From: Acidimicrobiaceae bacterium
GTDB lineage: Bacteria > Actinomycetota > Acidimicrobiia > Acidimicrobiales > RAAP-2
NCBI GenBank assembly: GCA_003163875.1
Contig: PLRK01000071.1
Coordinates: 3,022-56,478 of the forward strand
Direction: 5' to 3'
DNA length: 53,457 nt
Part shown: one piece after another, positions 16,329 to 24,951 of the stretch
How positions within the stretch are numbered: the stretch's first letter is position 1
Layout of the letters: every line of letters starts with the position of its first letter
Notes under the pieces: model-generated
Told to the model about the DNA's origin: nothing
Database searches by the model: none
The model's input: only the letters and a program-made list of their open reading frames with translations
Program-made: the position numbers and the translations under genes

Positions 16329-16802
16329 TTAGATTCGGCGAACTTCGAAGAATCGACGCAGTAGTTCTTGGGACCTGGGCGCCAGCACGTCGTATGTCGC
16401 AGCTACTTCGTGGAGTAACCGCGGATCAGACAACACGTTATAGCGAGAACCTACCGCCCCCGCTTTTTCGTCCATCGCGCCGATGACGATCCGAGCGATG
16501 CGGGCGTTTAGCAGCGCCCCAGCACACATCACGCACGGCTCGAGTGTCGCGTACGCGGTGACATCGTCCATGCGCCACGTATCCTGGCGCGACGAGGCAT
16601 CACGCAACGCCACAATCTCCGCATGTGCGGTGGGATCCTTCGATAGTTCGCGCCGATTTTCACCGGACCCGATCACCTCATCGTTGCGAACCAATACGCA
16701 ACCAACGGGAACGTCACCGTGGCGCGCTGCTTCGTTCGCCAGCGAGAGTGCCATTTCCATGAACGTGGCGTCCTTGTCGAGCTGCGTAGGGCCATTGCTC
16801 AT
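16329..16802 (-). CDS. tadA: tRNA(adenosine-34) deaminase TadA
   Basis: The 157-residue product is a complete tRNA adenosine deaminase that converts A34 of tRNA-Arg(ACG) to inosine so that CGU, CGC and CGA can be read. The zinc site is visible: His60-Ala-Glu62 ('[13 protein letters not shown]') supplies a ligand and the proton-shuttling Glu. 'PCVMC' supplies Cys90 and Cys93. The N-terminal '[20 protein letters not shown]' and C-terminal '[10 protein letters not shown]' are typical. Its expected substrate, tRNA-Arg(ACG), is encoded in this window at 46403-46479. It lies just upstream of and divergent to tRNA-Ser. Confidence 0.95.
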   Translation of the reverse strand: MSNGPTQLDKDATFMEMALSLANEAARHGDVPVGCVLVRNDEVIGSGENRRELSKDPTAHAEIVALRDASSRQDTWRMDDVTAYATLEPCVMCAGALLNARIARIVIGAMDEKAGAVGSRYNVLSDPRLLHEVAATYDVLAPRSQELLRRFFEVRRI

Positions 16803-16873
16803 AACGCAAATGGTAGGTGTTCGCGCGATCGCCTTGAAAATGACACTTCGTCGCCGATAGTAGACTCGACCTC

Positions 16874-16961
16874 GGAGGGGTGCGAGAGCGGCCGAATCGG
16901 GCAGTCTCGAAAACTGCTGTGTCTACGGGCACCGTGGGTTCAAATCCCACCTCCTCCGCCA
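16874..16961 (+). tRNA. tRNA-Ser (anticodon CGA)
   Basis: An 88-base cloverleaf with a 7-bp acceptor stem (one G-T pair), the long variable arm of serine tRNAs and an encoded CCA. The anticodon stem GCAGT/ACTGC holds the loop CTCGAAA, giving CGA, which reads UCG codons. The T arm is GTGGG-TTCAAAT-CCCAC. A perfect terminator hairpin follows 16 bases downstream. Confidence 0.95.
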
Positions 16962-16976
16962 TTGTGCTGTGAGACC

Positions 16977-17008
16977 AAAAGACGGGTGACCAACGTCACC
17001 CGTCTTTT
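16977..17008. terminator. Perfect 14-bp intrinsic terminator hairpin
   Basis: AAAAGACGGGTGAC (16977-16990) pairs without mismatch with GTCACCCGTCTTTT (16995-17008) across a CAAC loop. The stem ends in A-tract and T-tract flanks, so it can stop transcription in both directions. It ends the tRNA-Ser transcript and insulates the aminotransferase gene downstream. Confidence 0.85.
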
Positions 17009-17085
17009 GAGCAAGTGACACACAAGTCCCCTGGAACTACGATGGAGACGTCGGACTCATATCCGACCACCCCTAGGAGAGTGCA

Positions 17086-18423
17086 ATGGTTTCGTCACTT
17101 GAGTCATTGGTTGGTACGACCCGAAATTTAGTCACCGAGATACCTGGTCCCAAGTCACGAGCCCTCCACGAGCGTCGAAAGGCGGTCGTCAGCGCCGGAC
17201 TCACGCAGGGCTTCCCGGTGTACATCGAGCGTGCTGAGGGGGCGATTCTCGTTGACGTCGACGGGAACCGCCTCTTGGACCTCGGTTCTGGCATTGCGGT
17301 CACGACCATTGGCCACGCGGTGCCCGAACTCATCGACGCCGTGAGTCAACAGGTCGCCGCATTCACCCACACCTGCTTCATGGTGACGCCTTATGAGAGT
17401 TACGTCGCGGTATGTGAGGAACTGGCGAACCTCACGCCGGGCAGTCACGCGAAGACGTCGGCCCTCTTCAACTCAGGTTCCGAAGCCGTTGAGAATGCAG
17501 TGAAAATCGCGCGCCTCGCAACGGGTCGCCAGGCCATCGTCGTCTTCGACCACGCGTATCACGGACGCACCAATCTCACGCTCGCGCTCACGGCAAAGAA
17601 CATGCCCTACAAGGACCGATTCGGTCCATTTGCCCCCGAAATCTATCGCGTGCCAATGAGTTATCCGTACCACGACGGGCTCTCAGGTGCCGAAGCCGCG
17701 GCGAGAGCCATCAAGATCATTGAGACCCAGGTCGGTGCGAAGAACGTGGCGGCGCTCCTCATCGAGCCAATCCAAGGCGAGGGTGGATTCATCGTGCCCG
17801 CCGATGGCTTCCTTCCTGCACTTTCGCAATGGACGACAGAGAACGGGGCGGTATTCATCGCCGACGAAATCCAAAGTGGATTCTGTCGAACTGGTGATTG
17901 GTTCGCCGTTGACCACGAGGGCGTCATTCCTGACATCGTCGCGACGGCCAAAGGTCTCGCAGGCGGCATGCCACTTGCGGCCGTGACCGGTCGGGTTGAA
18001 TTGATGAATCAAGTCCACGAAGGTGGACTGGGTGGCACCTACGGCGGTAACCCGGTCGCCGCCGTTGCTGCTCTGGCGACGATCAAGACGTTGCGCGACC
18101 GAAATCTCGCTGCGCGCGCTCGTGAACTCGAGGGCATCATGCTCACGAGTCTGCGTTCCTTACAGAAAGACGTCGCGATCATTGGCGACGTGCGTGGTAG
18201 AGGAGCGATGATCGCCTTTGAACTCGTGCAACCGGGTACCAAAGACGCCAATGCAACCGCCGCGAAGTCCATCGTGAATTTTTGTAACCAGAATGGTGTC
18301 GTCGCAATCGTGTGCGGAACCTATGGCAACGTCATTCGACTCCTTCCGCCTTTGGTCATCACCGATGAGCAGCTCCACGACGGATTAAGTGTCATTGCGG
18401 CCGCCGTCCGGGCAGCAGGCTAG
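17086..18423 (+). CDS. gabT: 4-aminobutyrate aminotransferase-type class III aminotransferase
   Basis: The 445-residue product is a PLP enzyme of the acetylornithine/GABA aminotransferase class. Motifs include 'DLGSGIAVTTIGHAVPEL', the phosphate-binding 'NSGSEAVENAVKIAR', 'DHAYHGRT', 'IEPIQGEGGF', 'FIADEIQSG' and the Schiff-base lysine in 'TAKGLAGGMPLAAV' near residue 289. GABA transaminases move the amino group to 2-oxoglutarate, giving succinate semialdehyde. TAGGAGA sits eight bases before ATG. It stands alone after the terminator and its stop is shared with the convergent marP gene (CTAG). A related omega-amino acid (putrescine, beta-alanine) may be the true substrate. Confidence 0.9.
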   Translation: MVSSLESLVGTTRNLVTEIPGPKSRALHERRKAVVSAGLTQGFPVYIERAEGAILVDVDGNRLLDLGSGIAVTTIGHAVPELIDAVSQQVAAFTHTCFMVTPYESYVAVCEELANLTPGSHAKTSALFNSGSEAVENAVKIARLATGRQAIVVFDHAYHGRTNLTLALTAKNMPYKDRFGPFAPEIYRVPMSYPYHDGLSGAEAAARAIKIIETQVGAKNVAALLIEPIQGEGGFIVPADGFLPALSQWTTENGAVFIADEIQSGFCRTGDWFAVDHEGVIPDIVATAKGLAGGMPLAAVTGRVELMNQVHEGGLGGTYGGNPVAAVAALATIKTLRDRNLAARARELEGIMLTSLRSLQKDVAIIGDVRGRGAMIAFELVQPGTKDANATAAKSIVNFCNQNGVVAIVCGTYGNVIRLLPPLVITDEQLHDGLSVIAAAVRAAG

Positions 18424-19574
18424 GGAACACAACTTTGCGTTGAGACGTTCCCAGTCGAGGGCGCTCTCGCAATGTCGCGCTCGATGACGGAGTTGGGAAT
18501 CGCGTAACCCGTACTTGCTTGGCTTAACGACGTGGATTCGACAATGCCATCGACGAGCGCTCCCGCGAGTACCGGGCTCCCCGAGTTACCGGGCTGAATA
18601 TTCGCTTCGATCACTTCGAGGTTGCGCGTCGCGAGATCCCCATCGTAGATATCGCGCGTCTGCGCCGAGACGAGACCTTCGATAAAAGCGGGTGAACCAG
18701 TACGCGAGGCATTGAGGGGAAAGCCAATCACTTGGGCCCTGGTCCCCGCGCGAAGCGTTCTGGACCAGAATCGCAGCGGCACCCCATAGAGAGTCGGCAC
18801 CCGTAGAACGGCGATATCGAAATAAGGGTCATAGAGAGCCACCTGTGCGGGTGCACCTGCAACCGAGACGTTCACTTGGCCGGCAATAACGTGCGCGTCG
18901 GTCACGACTTCGTGGGGCTCGACGAAGAATGCGGTCCCCTCTTGAATTCTCGAACACCCTCCACTCGCGATGACCTTGACAACGTCGCTGGGTCCCGACA
19001 GTGACGAAACGCTAGGCCCCAACTCCTTGGCCGGCACGGGCACGGGCAAGGTCGGTGCGATCACCGACGCGAACACGTTTGGAAAATCGATGCTTCGAAA
19101 GAGCGATTGCACCTTCGCGTCGAAGGACGGAACGGGGGGCATCACCTTGTCAATGGCACGAAGCACCTTCGAACCTTGGATTTCCGTGGCGAGCGAACCC
19201 CACGCGGTCGAACCCAGTAAACCCGCCACTAGCCAGCAGCCCACGAGCGTCCCGAGCACGCTAATCACGATGCCCCCAACGCTGTCAACGACACTCAGTC
19301 GAACTATGTGGAGTGCCTTCGCGGCAACGCCGCCCAACATGACGCCGAGGTGACTACCGAGCACCGTGGCGACAAGGACAATGACGAGTGCGAGGACTGG
19401 TCGCCATCGCGCGTGTGTGATGGCCGAAGAGACGGGAGGCGCGATCAATGTGCCGACGACGAATCCTGCTCCTAGCCCTATGAGCCTCGCGATCTGACGT
19501 AATGCACCAACGCGACGTCCACGGAAGGCGGCGATCACCACCAGGGCGATGATGATGAGGTCAATCCAATCCAT
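18420..19574 (-). CDS. marP: MarP-like membrane-anchored periplasmic serine protease
   Basis: The first 125 or so residues form four hydrophobic helices of the CvpA/colicin-V-production type. A linker leads to a trypsin-like domain with catalytic His228 ('VVTDAHVIAG'), Asp253 ('YFDIAVLRV') and Ser331 ('GNSGSP'). Cys207 and Cys382 bracket the domain, as the pair of cysteines that form a stabilising disulfide in Mycobacterium tuberculosis MarP (Rv3671c), a protease needed for acid and oxidative stress survival. Length (384) fits the family (about 395). It probably processes cell-wall enzymes in the periplasm. It is convergent with gabT, the two stops lying in the palindrome CTAG. Confidence 0.9.
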   Translation of the reverse strand: MDWIDLIIIALVVIAAFRGRRVGALRQIARLIGLGAGFVVGTLIAPPVSSAITHARWRPVLALVIVLVATVLGSHLGVMLGGVAAKALHIVRLSVVDSVGGIVISVLGTLVGCWLVAGLLGSTAWGSLATEIQGSKVLRAIDKVMPPVPSFDAKVQSLFRSIDFPNVFASVIAPTLPVPVPAKELGPSVSSLSGPSDVVKVIASGGCSRIQEGTAFFVEPHEVVTDAHVIAGQVNVSVAGAPAQVALYDPYFDIAVLRVPTLYGVPLRFWSRTLRAGTRAQVIGFPLNASRTGSPAFIEGLVSAQTRDIYDGDLATRNLEVIEANIQPGNSGSPVLAGALVDGIVESTSLSQASTGYAIPNSVIERDIARAPSTGNVSTQSCVP

Positions 19575-19675
19575 GGATGTAAGGGTAGGTCGCTATCGGC
19601 TTCGAAGACCGACTTAGGAGAACAACCTAAGTATCATCGACAGAGCAACCCGAACGCGAAGGCCAGCGCACTTCT

Positions 19676-20710
19676 ATGAGAAGACTTTTGACGAGCGCAC
19701 CGAGGCTGATGCGAATCGTTCCGACGCTCCTAGTGAGCGGAATCGTGCTCGCCAGTTGCGTGACGGCATCGGCACCTCACGTCACCGGCATTCCCTCAAT
19801 CGGAATCTCGGTCCCACTCCACCTCAGTGCGTGTACGACGTCGGATTCGTGCATCGCCATTGGCACCACGAGTTCCTCAACACCTCCAACGTCGGTTGGT
19901 GAATACCGCGAATCGAATGGCACCTGGTCCTCACTCGTCGTACCTAATGCGCCGTCGTCAATACTCACTTCAAGCTCGTGCGTCTCAACGACGTGCGTGA
20001 TTGGCGGGGTTGAGCCCGCGGGCAATCTCATTTGGAAGTACAACGCATCATCGCAGTCGGTCAGCGCCAGCGCCACACCAAAAGGGGGAATCGGTATCCG
20101 AGCACTCGATTGCTTTGCGCCGACGAGTTGCGTCGCAGTCATAGCGAGTGCCGCCAGTTCGATCTCAAGGATCTCATTTACTCAGAACCTTGCGACCTCG
20201 TGGTCAAGGGAGGCGCCGCTCTTATGGTCAACCAACGACACCATCGACAACATCATCTGTACCGATCTTTCTAACTGCTTGGTGAGCGCCATCAACGACC
20301 AGCACAAGCTGGTGCTCGAAGTGACTCACGACGCGGGTGCATCGTGGTCGCGCCGCCGGACTCCCTCCCTTTGGTCGAGTTTGAGTTCGCTCACTTGTGT
20401 GAATCTCCGTTGCGTCGGAATCGTGACGACCTCCACGTCTGAACTCATTGCACGCACTAGCACGTTCGGTCGTCAGTGGCGATGGATCGGCGCCGCCGCG
20501 AGACCAGAGGCACTCTCCTGCACGTCGATTGACACCTGCGTCGTGGTCGGCGAAACCAATGCAAATCAGCCGTGGTTGGCGGTGCTCAACACCCTCTCAT
20601 TACGAATGGCACACTTGCGCTACGTGCCTTCGCCACTCATCGACGTAGCGTGCGGCTCGAGGATTTGCGCCTCAATCGGCGTGAGTACTGTCCTGGTGTA
20701 CCGGCCTTAA
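19676..20710 (+). CDS. Secreted lipoprotein with repeated Cys-containing beta-propeller-like blades
   Basis: The 344-residue product has a signal peptide ending in a lipobox ('GIVLASC', Cys near residue 28). It then has repeating units built on 'LSACTTSDSCIAIG', 'SSCVSTTCVIGG', 'LDCFAPTSCVAVI', 'IICTDLSNCLVS', 'LTCVNLRCVGIV' and 'LSCTSIDTCVVVG'. Each is one blade with a Cys pair about six residues apart. This pattern is typical of secreted actinobacterial proteins with a predicted beta-propeller of the sortilin/BNR type. The function is unknown, perhaps binding at the cell surface. The start may be ATG 19676 or the internal ATG about 11 codons later. Its TAA overlaps the stop of the convergent dehydrogenase (TTAA). 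Confidence 0.7.
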   Translation: MRRLLTSAPRLMRIVPTLLVSGIVLASCVTASAPHVTGIPSIGISVPLHLSACTTSDSCIAIGTTSSSTPPTSVGEYRESNGTWSSLVVPNAPSSILTSSSCVSTTCVIGGVEPAGNLIWKYNASSQSVSASATPKGGIGIRALDCFAPTSCVAVIASAASSISRISFTQNLATSWSREAPLLWSTNDTIDNIICTDLSNCLVSAINDQHKLVLEVTHDAGASWSRRRTPSLWSSLSSLTCVNLRCVGIVTTSTSELIARTSTFGRQWRWIGAAARPEALSCTSIDTCVVVGETNANQPWLAVLNTLSLRMAHLRYVPSPLIDVACGSRICASIGVSTVLVYRP

Positions 20711-22449
20711 CCCCGAAGGGCAGCGACCAATAGACCTGGAATCTTCAGCCACGACGGCTTCGCTTCGAAGGCCAACAACTTTCGCATCACGACGCCTGAG
20801 TTCGAACTGGTCGCGAACCACGCGGGCGCCGGAGTTGCCACGAAGGGACCGCGGACGACCGACTTCTGGGGCTGCGCAAAAAGAAAAGCGTTGCCCACGA
20901 ATCCAGTGCCCGACTGAATGTCGGTGATGGGGTGACCGGGATAGGCTCCCCACGCGGTCGAGGAGAACGCGAAACTCATGGCGTGCCACAGGTTGACGCC
21001 AATGGAGCCGTAACGAAGGTCGGCAATCGCCTCTTCGATTACGGGACCCGTCACTGGATCCTTCAGTGTTCGCGGGTCAGCGAGCAGCGTCATTGACAAT
21101 GTGCCCCACACGACGTTATTGCAGAACTCAGTGGCGCGTTGCACGAAGTCGACGACCGACGTAGCTTCAAGCGCCGTCTCTGCGGTTAAGGCGCAAAACG
21201 CCTCGACGTTGAGACAGATGTCATTGGTATCGGCGGCGTCAACATCGCGAACGAGGGTCCAAGGGATCACGTCACCGTCCTTAGCACCAATCTCGTGCGC
21301 ATCAGGATGCGCGGCGAGAACGGCGTCACGTCGCTGCGTCGCACCCGGATAGTACGCCTTACGTGTTGGAATGCTCGCGAAGACCTCCTCGAGAGCGGCG
21401 AGGAATTCTTCACGCTGCGCCCAGTCCTTGTGGGTGATGATGATGCGAGGCGTCAAACAATTGAAACCGGCGTTATTGGCGACCATGGTGGCGACGTGTT
21501 TCGCCTGGAAGATGATCTCTTTTCTCGTCCACTCACCAGGCACGATCACCACCGGAGAGACGTTGCCCAACTCACAGCTCACTGGCTTCGTAACGAGAGG
21601 CTCATTCTTGGCCTTTCGGCGTTCGCCCTCTTCCCCAACGCCGAACACGATCGCGTCATGAGTCTTGTCAGAACCGGTGACATGAATATCGTCGATGCCT
21701 TGATGATGGGTGAGGTACGAACCCACCTGAGCACCACCCTTCACGATGCGCAAGACACCACGCTCGATGAGCGCCGCCATCGCTCGCTCCCAGTAAGGGA
21801 CGAGATACTCATTGACCGGGTTGGCCTTGAGAACCACAACCTTCCCTTCAGCAAACAGTTTGCTCAGTACGTCGCGAGGTCCGAGCGACCCCACGTTGCC
21901 CGCGCCAAGGACGAGTGAGACCCCCGCGTGGGTCGTTGGCGATTGATAAGCCGCCGCCTGACTGGACCTGACTTGAGCCTCATCGACGCCTGGCTCCATC
22001 CACACTTCGCCGGTCATGCCACCGTAAAGAATCTTGTCGAAAGCCGATCCGGGCACCACCTGGATCGCGATGCGATTTCCTGGCTTGTGTCGAACGGGTC
22101 CCGGATAGTGGGGACGTCCCGTGGAGGCGATGTCGAGCATCGAGTGGCGAAAACTTTGCGCCATACGAAGAAAAGTGCCAATGCCGCTGAAGAGTTCCTC
22201 TCCACCTTCAGTACTTTGTGGGTCGTAACCCTTCGCGATGCACGCCGCACTCGTCCACTCTTCAGCGACGGCGAAGGTGTCATCGACGATTCGTTGCAGG
22301 ATCTCTGCACGCACACTCGCTGGCGTCTGCGCCCAGTCGAGTACGTGTTCTCGCACGTCGGCGACGGCTCGGTCAAGCGCCTCCTCGTCGACACTGTTGT
22401 AATCTTGAGCACCTGATGTTGGAGCGGCGGCTCCTCGCACTTGACTCAT
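20707..22449 (-). CDS. Aldehyde dehydrogenase family protein (divergent, about 580 aa)
   Basis: The product has the catalytic Cys in 'NNAGFNCLTPR' and the general-base Glu in 'CELGNVSPVVIV', with an NAD-site segment ('VVLKANPVNEYLVPYW') and 'GGAQVGSYLTHH', so it is in the aldehyde dehydrogenase superfamily. At about 580 residues it is longer than the usual 480-500 and has an unusual Trp/His-rich C-terminal part, so it belongs to a divergent branch. The substrate is not evident; a bulky or CoA-linked aldehyde is possible. ATG 22449 has AAGGGGA at ideal spacing, better than the GTG at 22458. The 3' end overlaps the lipoprotein gene by four bases. Confidence 0.85.
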   Translation of the reverse strand: MSQVRGAAAPTSGAQDYNSVDEEALDRAVADVREHVLDWAQTPASVRAEILQRIVDDTFAVAEEWTSAACIAKGYDPQSTEGGEELFSGIGTFLRMAQSFRHSMLDIASTGRPHYPGPVRHKPGNRIAIQVVPGSAFDKILYGGMTGEVWMEPGVDEAQVRSSQAAAYQSPTTHAGVSLVLGAGNVGSLGPRDVLSKLFAEGKVVVLKANPVNEYLVPYWERAMAALIERGVLRIVKGGAQVGSYLTHHQGIDDIHVTGSDKTHDAIVFGVGEEGERRKAKNEPLVTKPVSCELGNVSPVVIVPGEWTRKEIIFQAKHVATMVANNAGFNCLTPRIIITHKDWAQREEFLAALEEVFASIPTRKAYYPGATQRRDAVLAAHPDAHEIGAKDGDVIPWTLVRDVDAADTNDICLNVEAFCALTAETALEATSVVDFVQRATEFCNNVVWGTLSMTLLADPRTLKDPVTGPVIEEAIADLRYGSIGVNLWHAMSFAFSSTAWGAYPGHPITDIQSGTGFVGNAFLFAQPQKSVVRGPFVATPAPAWFATSSNSGVVMRKLLAFEAKPSWLKIPGLLVAALRG

Positions 22450-22487
22450 GAAAATCACTCCCCTTTTGTTGATGGCAGACTAGCGCC

Positions 22488-23111
22488 GTGACTCTTGCTG
22501 CGCATAATTCGCCGCCACCTGGATGGTACCCAGACCCAAGCGGTGAGCGTCAATGGCGCGTGTGGACCGGCACGATCTGGTCCGAACTCACTCGACCATA
22601 TGGCGAATCCGTCAGTGCGCCAAAAGTTGTTGAATCGTTGCCGCTGGTGAATGCCCTGCACCTACTCGTACGCTACGGCGTCGTCTCAGTCTTCGCTGGC
22701 CTCGGCCTGCTCGTCAGCTCGCTGGCCCACTGGCCTGGCACGCATCAGCCTGCTCCCCTATGGTTCACAGAAACTGCGTCGGATCTCGGGATCGCCTTAA
22801 TGCTGTTCGGCACGGTGATTTTCGCCTTCACCCTGCGCGAACTTCAAGGTCGGTGGTCCCTAGCGGCCTTCGTCCCTGGCGTGAACGTTCTCGCTGTGAG
22901 CGCCACCGTGACGCAGCGCCTGAGCGGTCGCTCACCTCTCACCCGCGTCGTCGCCGAGGTCGTACTCATTGCCCTCTTCGTCGCTGGCGCCCACGCTGAA
23001 CCTTGGCTGAGCGTGGCGCTGGCGCTGGTGGCGATTGGCCAAGTGCAATGGCCCTCGGCATTACTAGATCAGCTCTGGCCGCCGACCGAGGGCGTAACGC
23101 CAGCGCCTTAG
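22488..23111 (+). CDS. DUF2510 domain membrane protein
   Basis: The 207-residue product starts with the DUF2510 motif ('PPGWYPDPSGERQWRVWTG'), a short actinobacterial domain usually placed before membrane segments. Four or five hydrophobic helices follow (about residues 58-80, 95-112, 120-140, 150-175 and 175-190). The function of the family is unknown. It is divergent from the aldehyde dehydrogenase with only 38 bases between starts, so their promoters overlap, and 50 bases upstream of the next gene in the same direction. Confidence 0.75.
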   Translation: MTLAAHNSPPPGWYPDPSGERQWRVWTGTIWSELTRPYGESVSAPKVVESLPLVNALHLLVRYGVVSVFAGLGLLVSSLAHWPGTHQPAPLWFTETASDLGIALMLFGTVIFAFTLRELQGRWSLAAFVPGVNVLAVSATVTQRLSGRSPLTRVVAEVVLIALFVAGAHAEPWLSVALALVAIGQVQWPSALLDQLWPPTEGVTPAP

Positions 23112-23161
23112 GATTGCTCTGGCGTGGACGAAGACGTCCGCGTGTTGAGGAGATAGTTGCA

Positions 23162-23740
23162 ATGTCGTTCAAGGAATGCGGTCCCCTCGCGGGCTCGGTC
23201 GGCACGAGCGAGTCCGAGTGGACCGGACTGGACGTGGCGTTTCACCACGACAAGGGCAAAGTCGCCGAGACCCCATTTCGCGAGAAGACCACTTTTGGGG
23301 CCTTCGAACCTGTCGCCAACGGCGATCAAAGTGCTTACGGTCTCGATTGTCGCACGGCGGCCTATACGAAAGGTGAGGGAAATTCCTTCCCTACCGAAGT
23401 CCGCTACCGGATGTGGGACGCACAACGTCGCCAAGTCATGCGATGTTTCGTGATGCCCCGAGCATCAACGTTGATCGCGGGCGGCACCGTCGAGCCCGAC
23501 GCGACGACCTTCAAGCTCGAGTCCGTGCTTGGGTCAAACACCTACGGCATTCTGGCGAACAAGTATCTCGACGAGATCGCGAAAGCCACGCGCCTCGACG
23601 TCACGACAACCATCGAGGGCAATCGATGCTCCTACGACGAGACGACGGTCGTGGAGCATCAAAAACACCCCGCCATCATCCATCACACGGATCGCAATAC
23701 ACTGACGCGCACTAGTTGGGAGGCTTACGCCAATGTATGA
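23162..23740 (+). CDS. FABP/nitrobindin-like heme-binding-type beta-barrel protein
   Basis: ATG 23162 follows GAGGAG at good spacing, giving 192 residues. The frame extends upstream to 23003, but that part overlaps the DUF2510 gene. The product looks like the calycin/nitrobindin (DUF1794) group: an early 'SEWTGLDVAFHHDKGK' segment, then alternating strands ('TTFGAFEPV', 'YRMWDAQRRQVMRCFVMPR', 'STLIAGGTV', 'FKLES'). Such barrels bind heme or hydrophobic ligands. The end overlaps the acyl-CoA dehydrogenase start by eight bases, so the two are translationally coupled and probably work on the same lipid or hydrophobic substrate. Assignment is by pattern and moderately sure. Confidence 0.55.
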   Translation: MSFKECGPLAGSVGTSESEWTGLDVAFHHDKGKVAETPFREKTTFGAFEPVANGDQSAYGLDCRTAAYTKGEGNSFPTEVRYRMWDAQRRQVMRCFVMPRASTLIAGGTVEPDATTFKLESVLGSNTYGILANKYLDEIAKATRLDVTTTIEGNRCSYDETTVVEHQKHPAIIHHTDRNTLTRTSWEAYANV

Positions 23741-24947
23741 ATGGACCGAAGAACACCAGGCGATCATTAGTTTCGTTCGCCGCTTCATTGACGCCGAAGT
23801 TCGTCCCCATATCGACGACCTCGAGCACAACGGTGTGCCTCCCTATGACGTGTTGCGAAAGATGTACACCACCTTCGGCCTCAAGGAAATGGCTCAGGAG
23901 AATTTTCAACGCCAGTTGGATCGCAAACTCGGCGGAGAACAACCTTCGCAAGAACGCCGCTCATCTGATCCCGCTGCACAGATGATTACGACAATCGAGC
24001 TCTGTCGAGTGAGTCCGGGACTCGTCACGTCACTCGGCGTCTCGACGGGTCTGGCCGCCGGTACCATCAACAAACTCGGTACGCCGGGTCAGATGCAACG
24101 CTGGGCGCTCGATCTGATGACTCTCGACAAGGTGGGGGCGTGGGCGATCACTGAACCCGACTCGGGATCCGACGCGCTCGGGGGGATGCGGACCAGTGCC
24201 AAACGTGACGGCGATGAGTATGTTTTGAACGGTCAGAAGACCTGGATCACCAATGGTCCATACGCTGACACGATTGTTCTCTACGCGAAACTCGATGACG
24301 GCAGCAATGATGAAATAAGGAACCGCAAAGTCCTGACGTTCGTGCTGGATAAGGGCATGGAGGGACTTGAGCAATCGCGGCCAATGCGCAAAATGGGCCA
24401 GCACGGCTCTCCAACCGGCGACGTGTTTCTGCACGATGTGCGCGTAGGGAAAGACCGGCTCCTCGGTGAGACCGAGGAGCCCGTGGGAGGCGGACGTCAA
24501 AGTGCGAAGGACAACTTTGTGGCAGAACGCGCCGGCGTCGCCGCGATGTCACTAGGCATCATTGACGAGTGCCTCAAGATCTCCATTGAATACGCGAAGC
24601 AACGAAAGCTATGGGGCACAGCGATTGCCCAATTCCAACTCGTGCAGTTGAAGCTTGCCCAGATGGAGGTCGCGCGCGTTAACGTCTCGAATCTCGTGTT
24701 TTCACACATCGAGCGTTCCCTCAACGGCGCGGTGCCAACTCTCGCCGAGGCGTCCGCTATGAAGCTCTATTCCGCCCAGGCCGCCTGCCAGGTTGCCGAC
24801 GATGCCATTCAGATACTCGGTGGAAATGGTTACATCGCTGAGTACCGGGTCGAACAACTATCGCGCGATGCACGCGTCCTTCGCATTTACGCGGGAACCG
24901 ACGAGATGCAAGTCGTCGCCATCGCGAAGGATCTGACGCGCCCCTAG
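23733..24947 (+). CDS. Acyl-CoA dehydrogenase
   Basis: The 404-residue flavoprotein has the standard order. The N-terminal helical domain begins 'MYEWTEEHQAIISFVRRF', the central 'WAITEPDSGSDALGG' and 'LNGQKTWITNGPYAD' segments contact FAD, and 'ERAGVAAMSLGIIDECLK' opens the C-terminal helical domain. 'QLVQLKLAQM', 'DAIQILGGNGY' and 'RIYAGTDEMQ' complete it. It oxidises acyl-CoA to the 2-enoyl-CoA, passing electrons to ETF. Chain-length preference cannot be read. It overlaps the preceding barrel gene by eight bases, and its stop lies four bases from that of the convergent DUF3445 gene. Confidence 0.92.
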   Translation: MYEWTEEHQAIISFVRRFIDAEVRPHIDDLEHNGVPPYDVLRKMYTTFGLKEMAQENFQRQLDRKLGGEQPSQERRSSDPAAQMITTIELCRVSPGLVTSLGVSTGLAAGTINKLGTPGQMQRWALDLMTLDKVGAWAITEPDSGSDALGGMRTSAKRDGDEYVLNGQKTWITNGPYADTIVLYAKLDDGSNDEIRNRKVLTFVLDKGMEGLEQSRPMRKMGQHGSPTGDVFLHDVRVGKDRLLGETEEPVGGGRQSAKDNFVAERAGVAAMSLGIIDECLKISIEYAKQRKLWGTAIAQFQLVQLKLAQMEVARVNVSNLVFSHIERSLNGAVPTLAEASAMKLYSAQAACQVADDAIQILGGNGYIAEYRVEQLSRDARVLRIYAGTDEMQVVAIAKDLTRP

Positions 24948-24951
24948 GACT

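Noticed and set aside
21295-21918. Plus-strand frame of 207 codons
   Set aside because: Antisense to the aldehyde dehydrogenase, whose catalytic motifs are on the minus strand.
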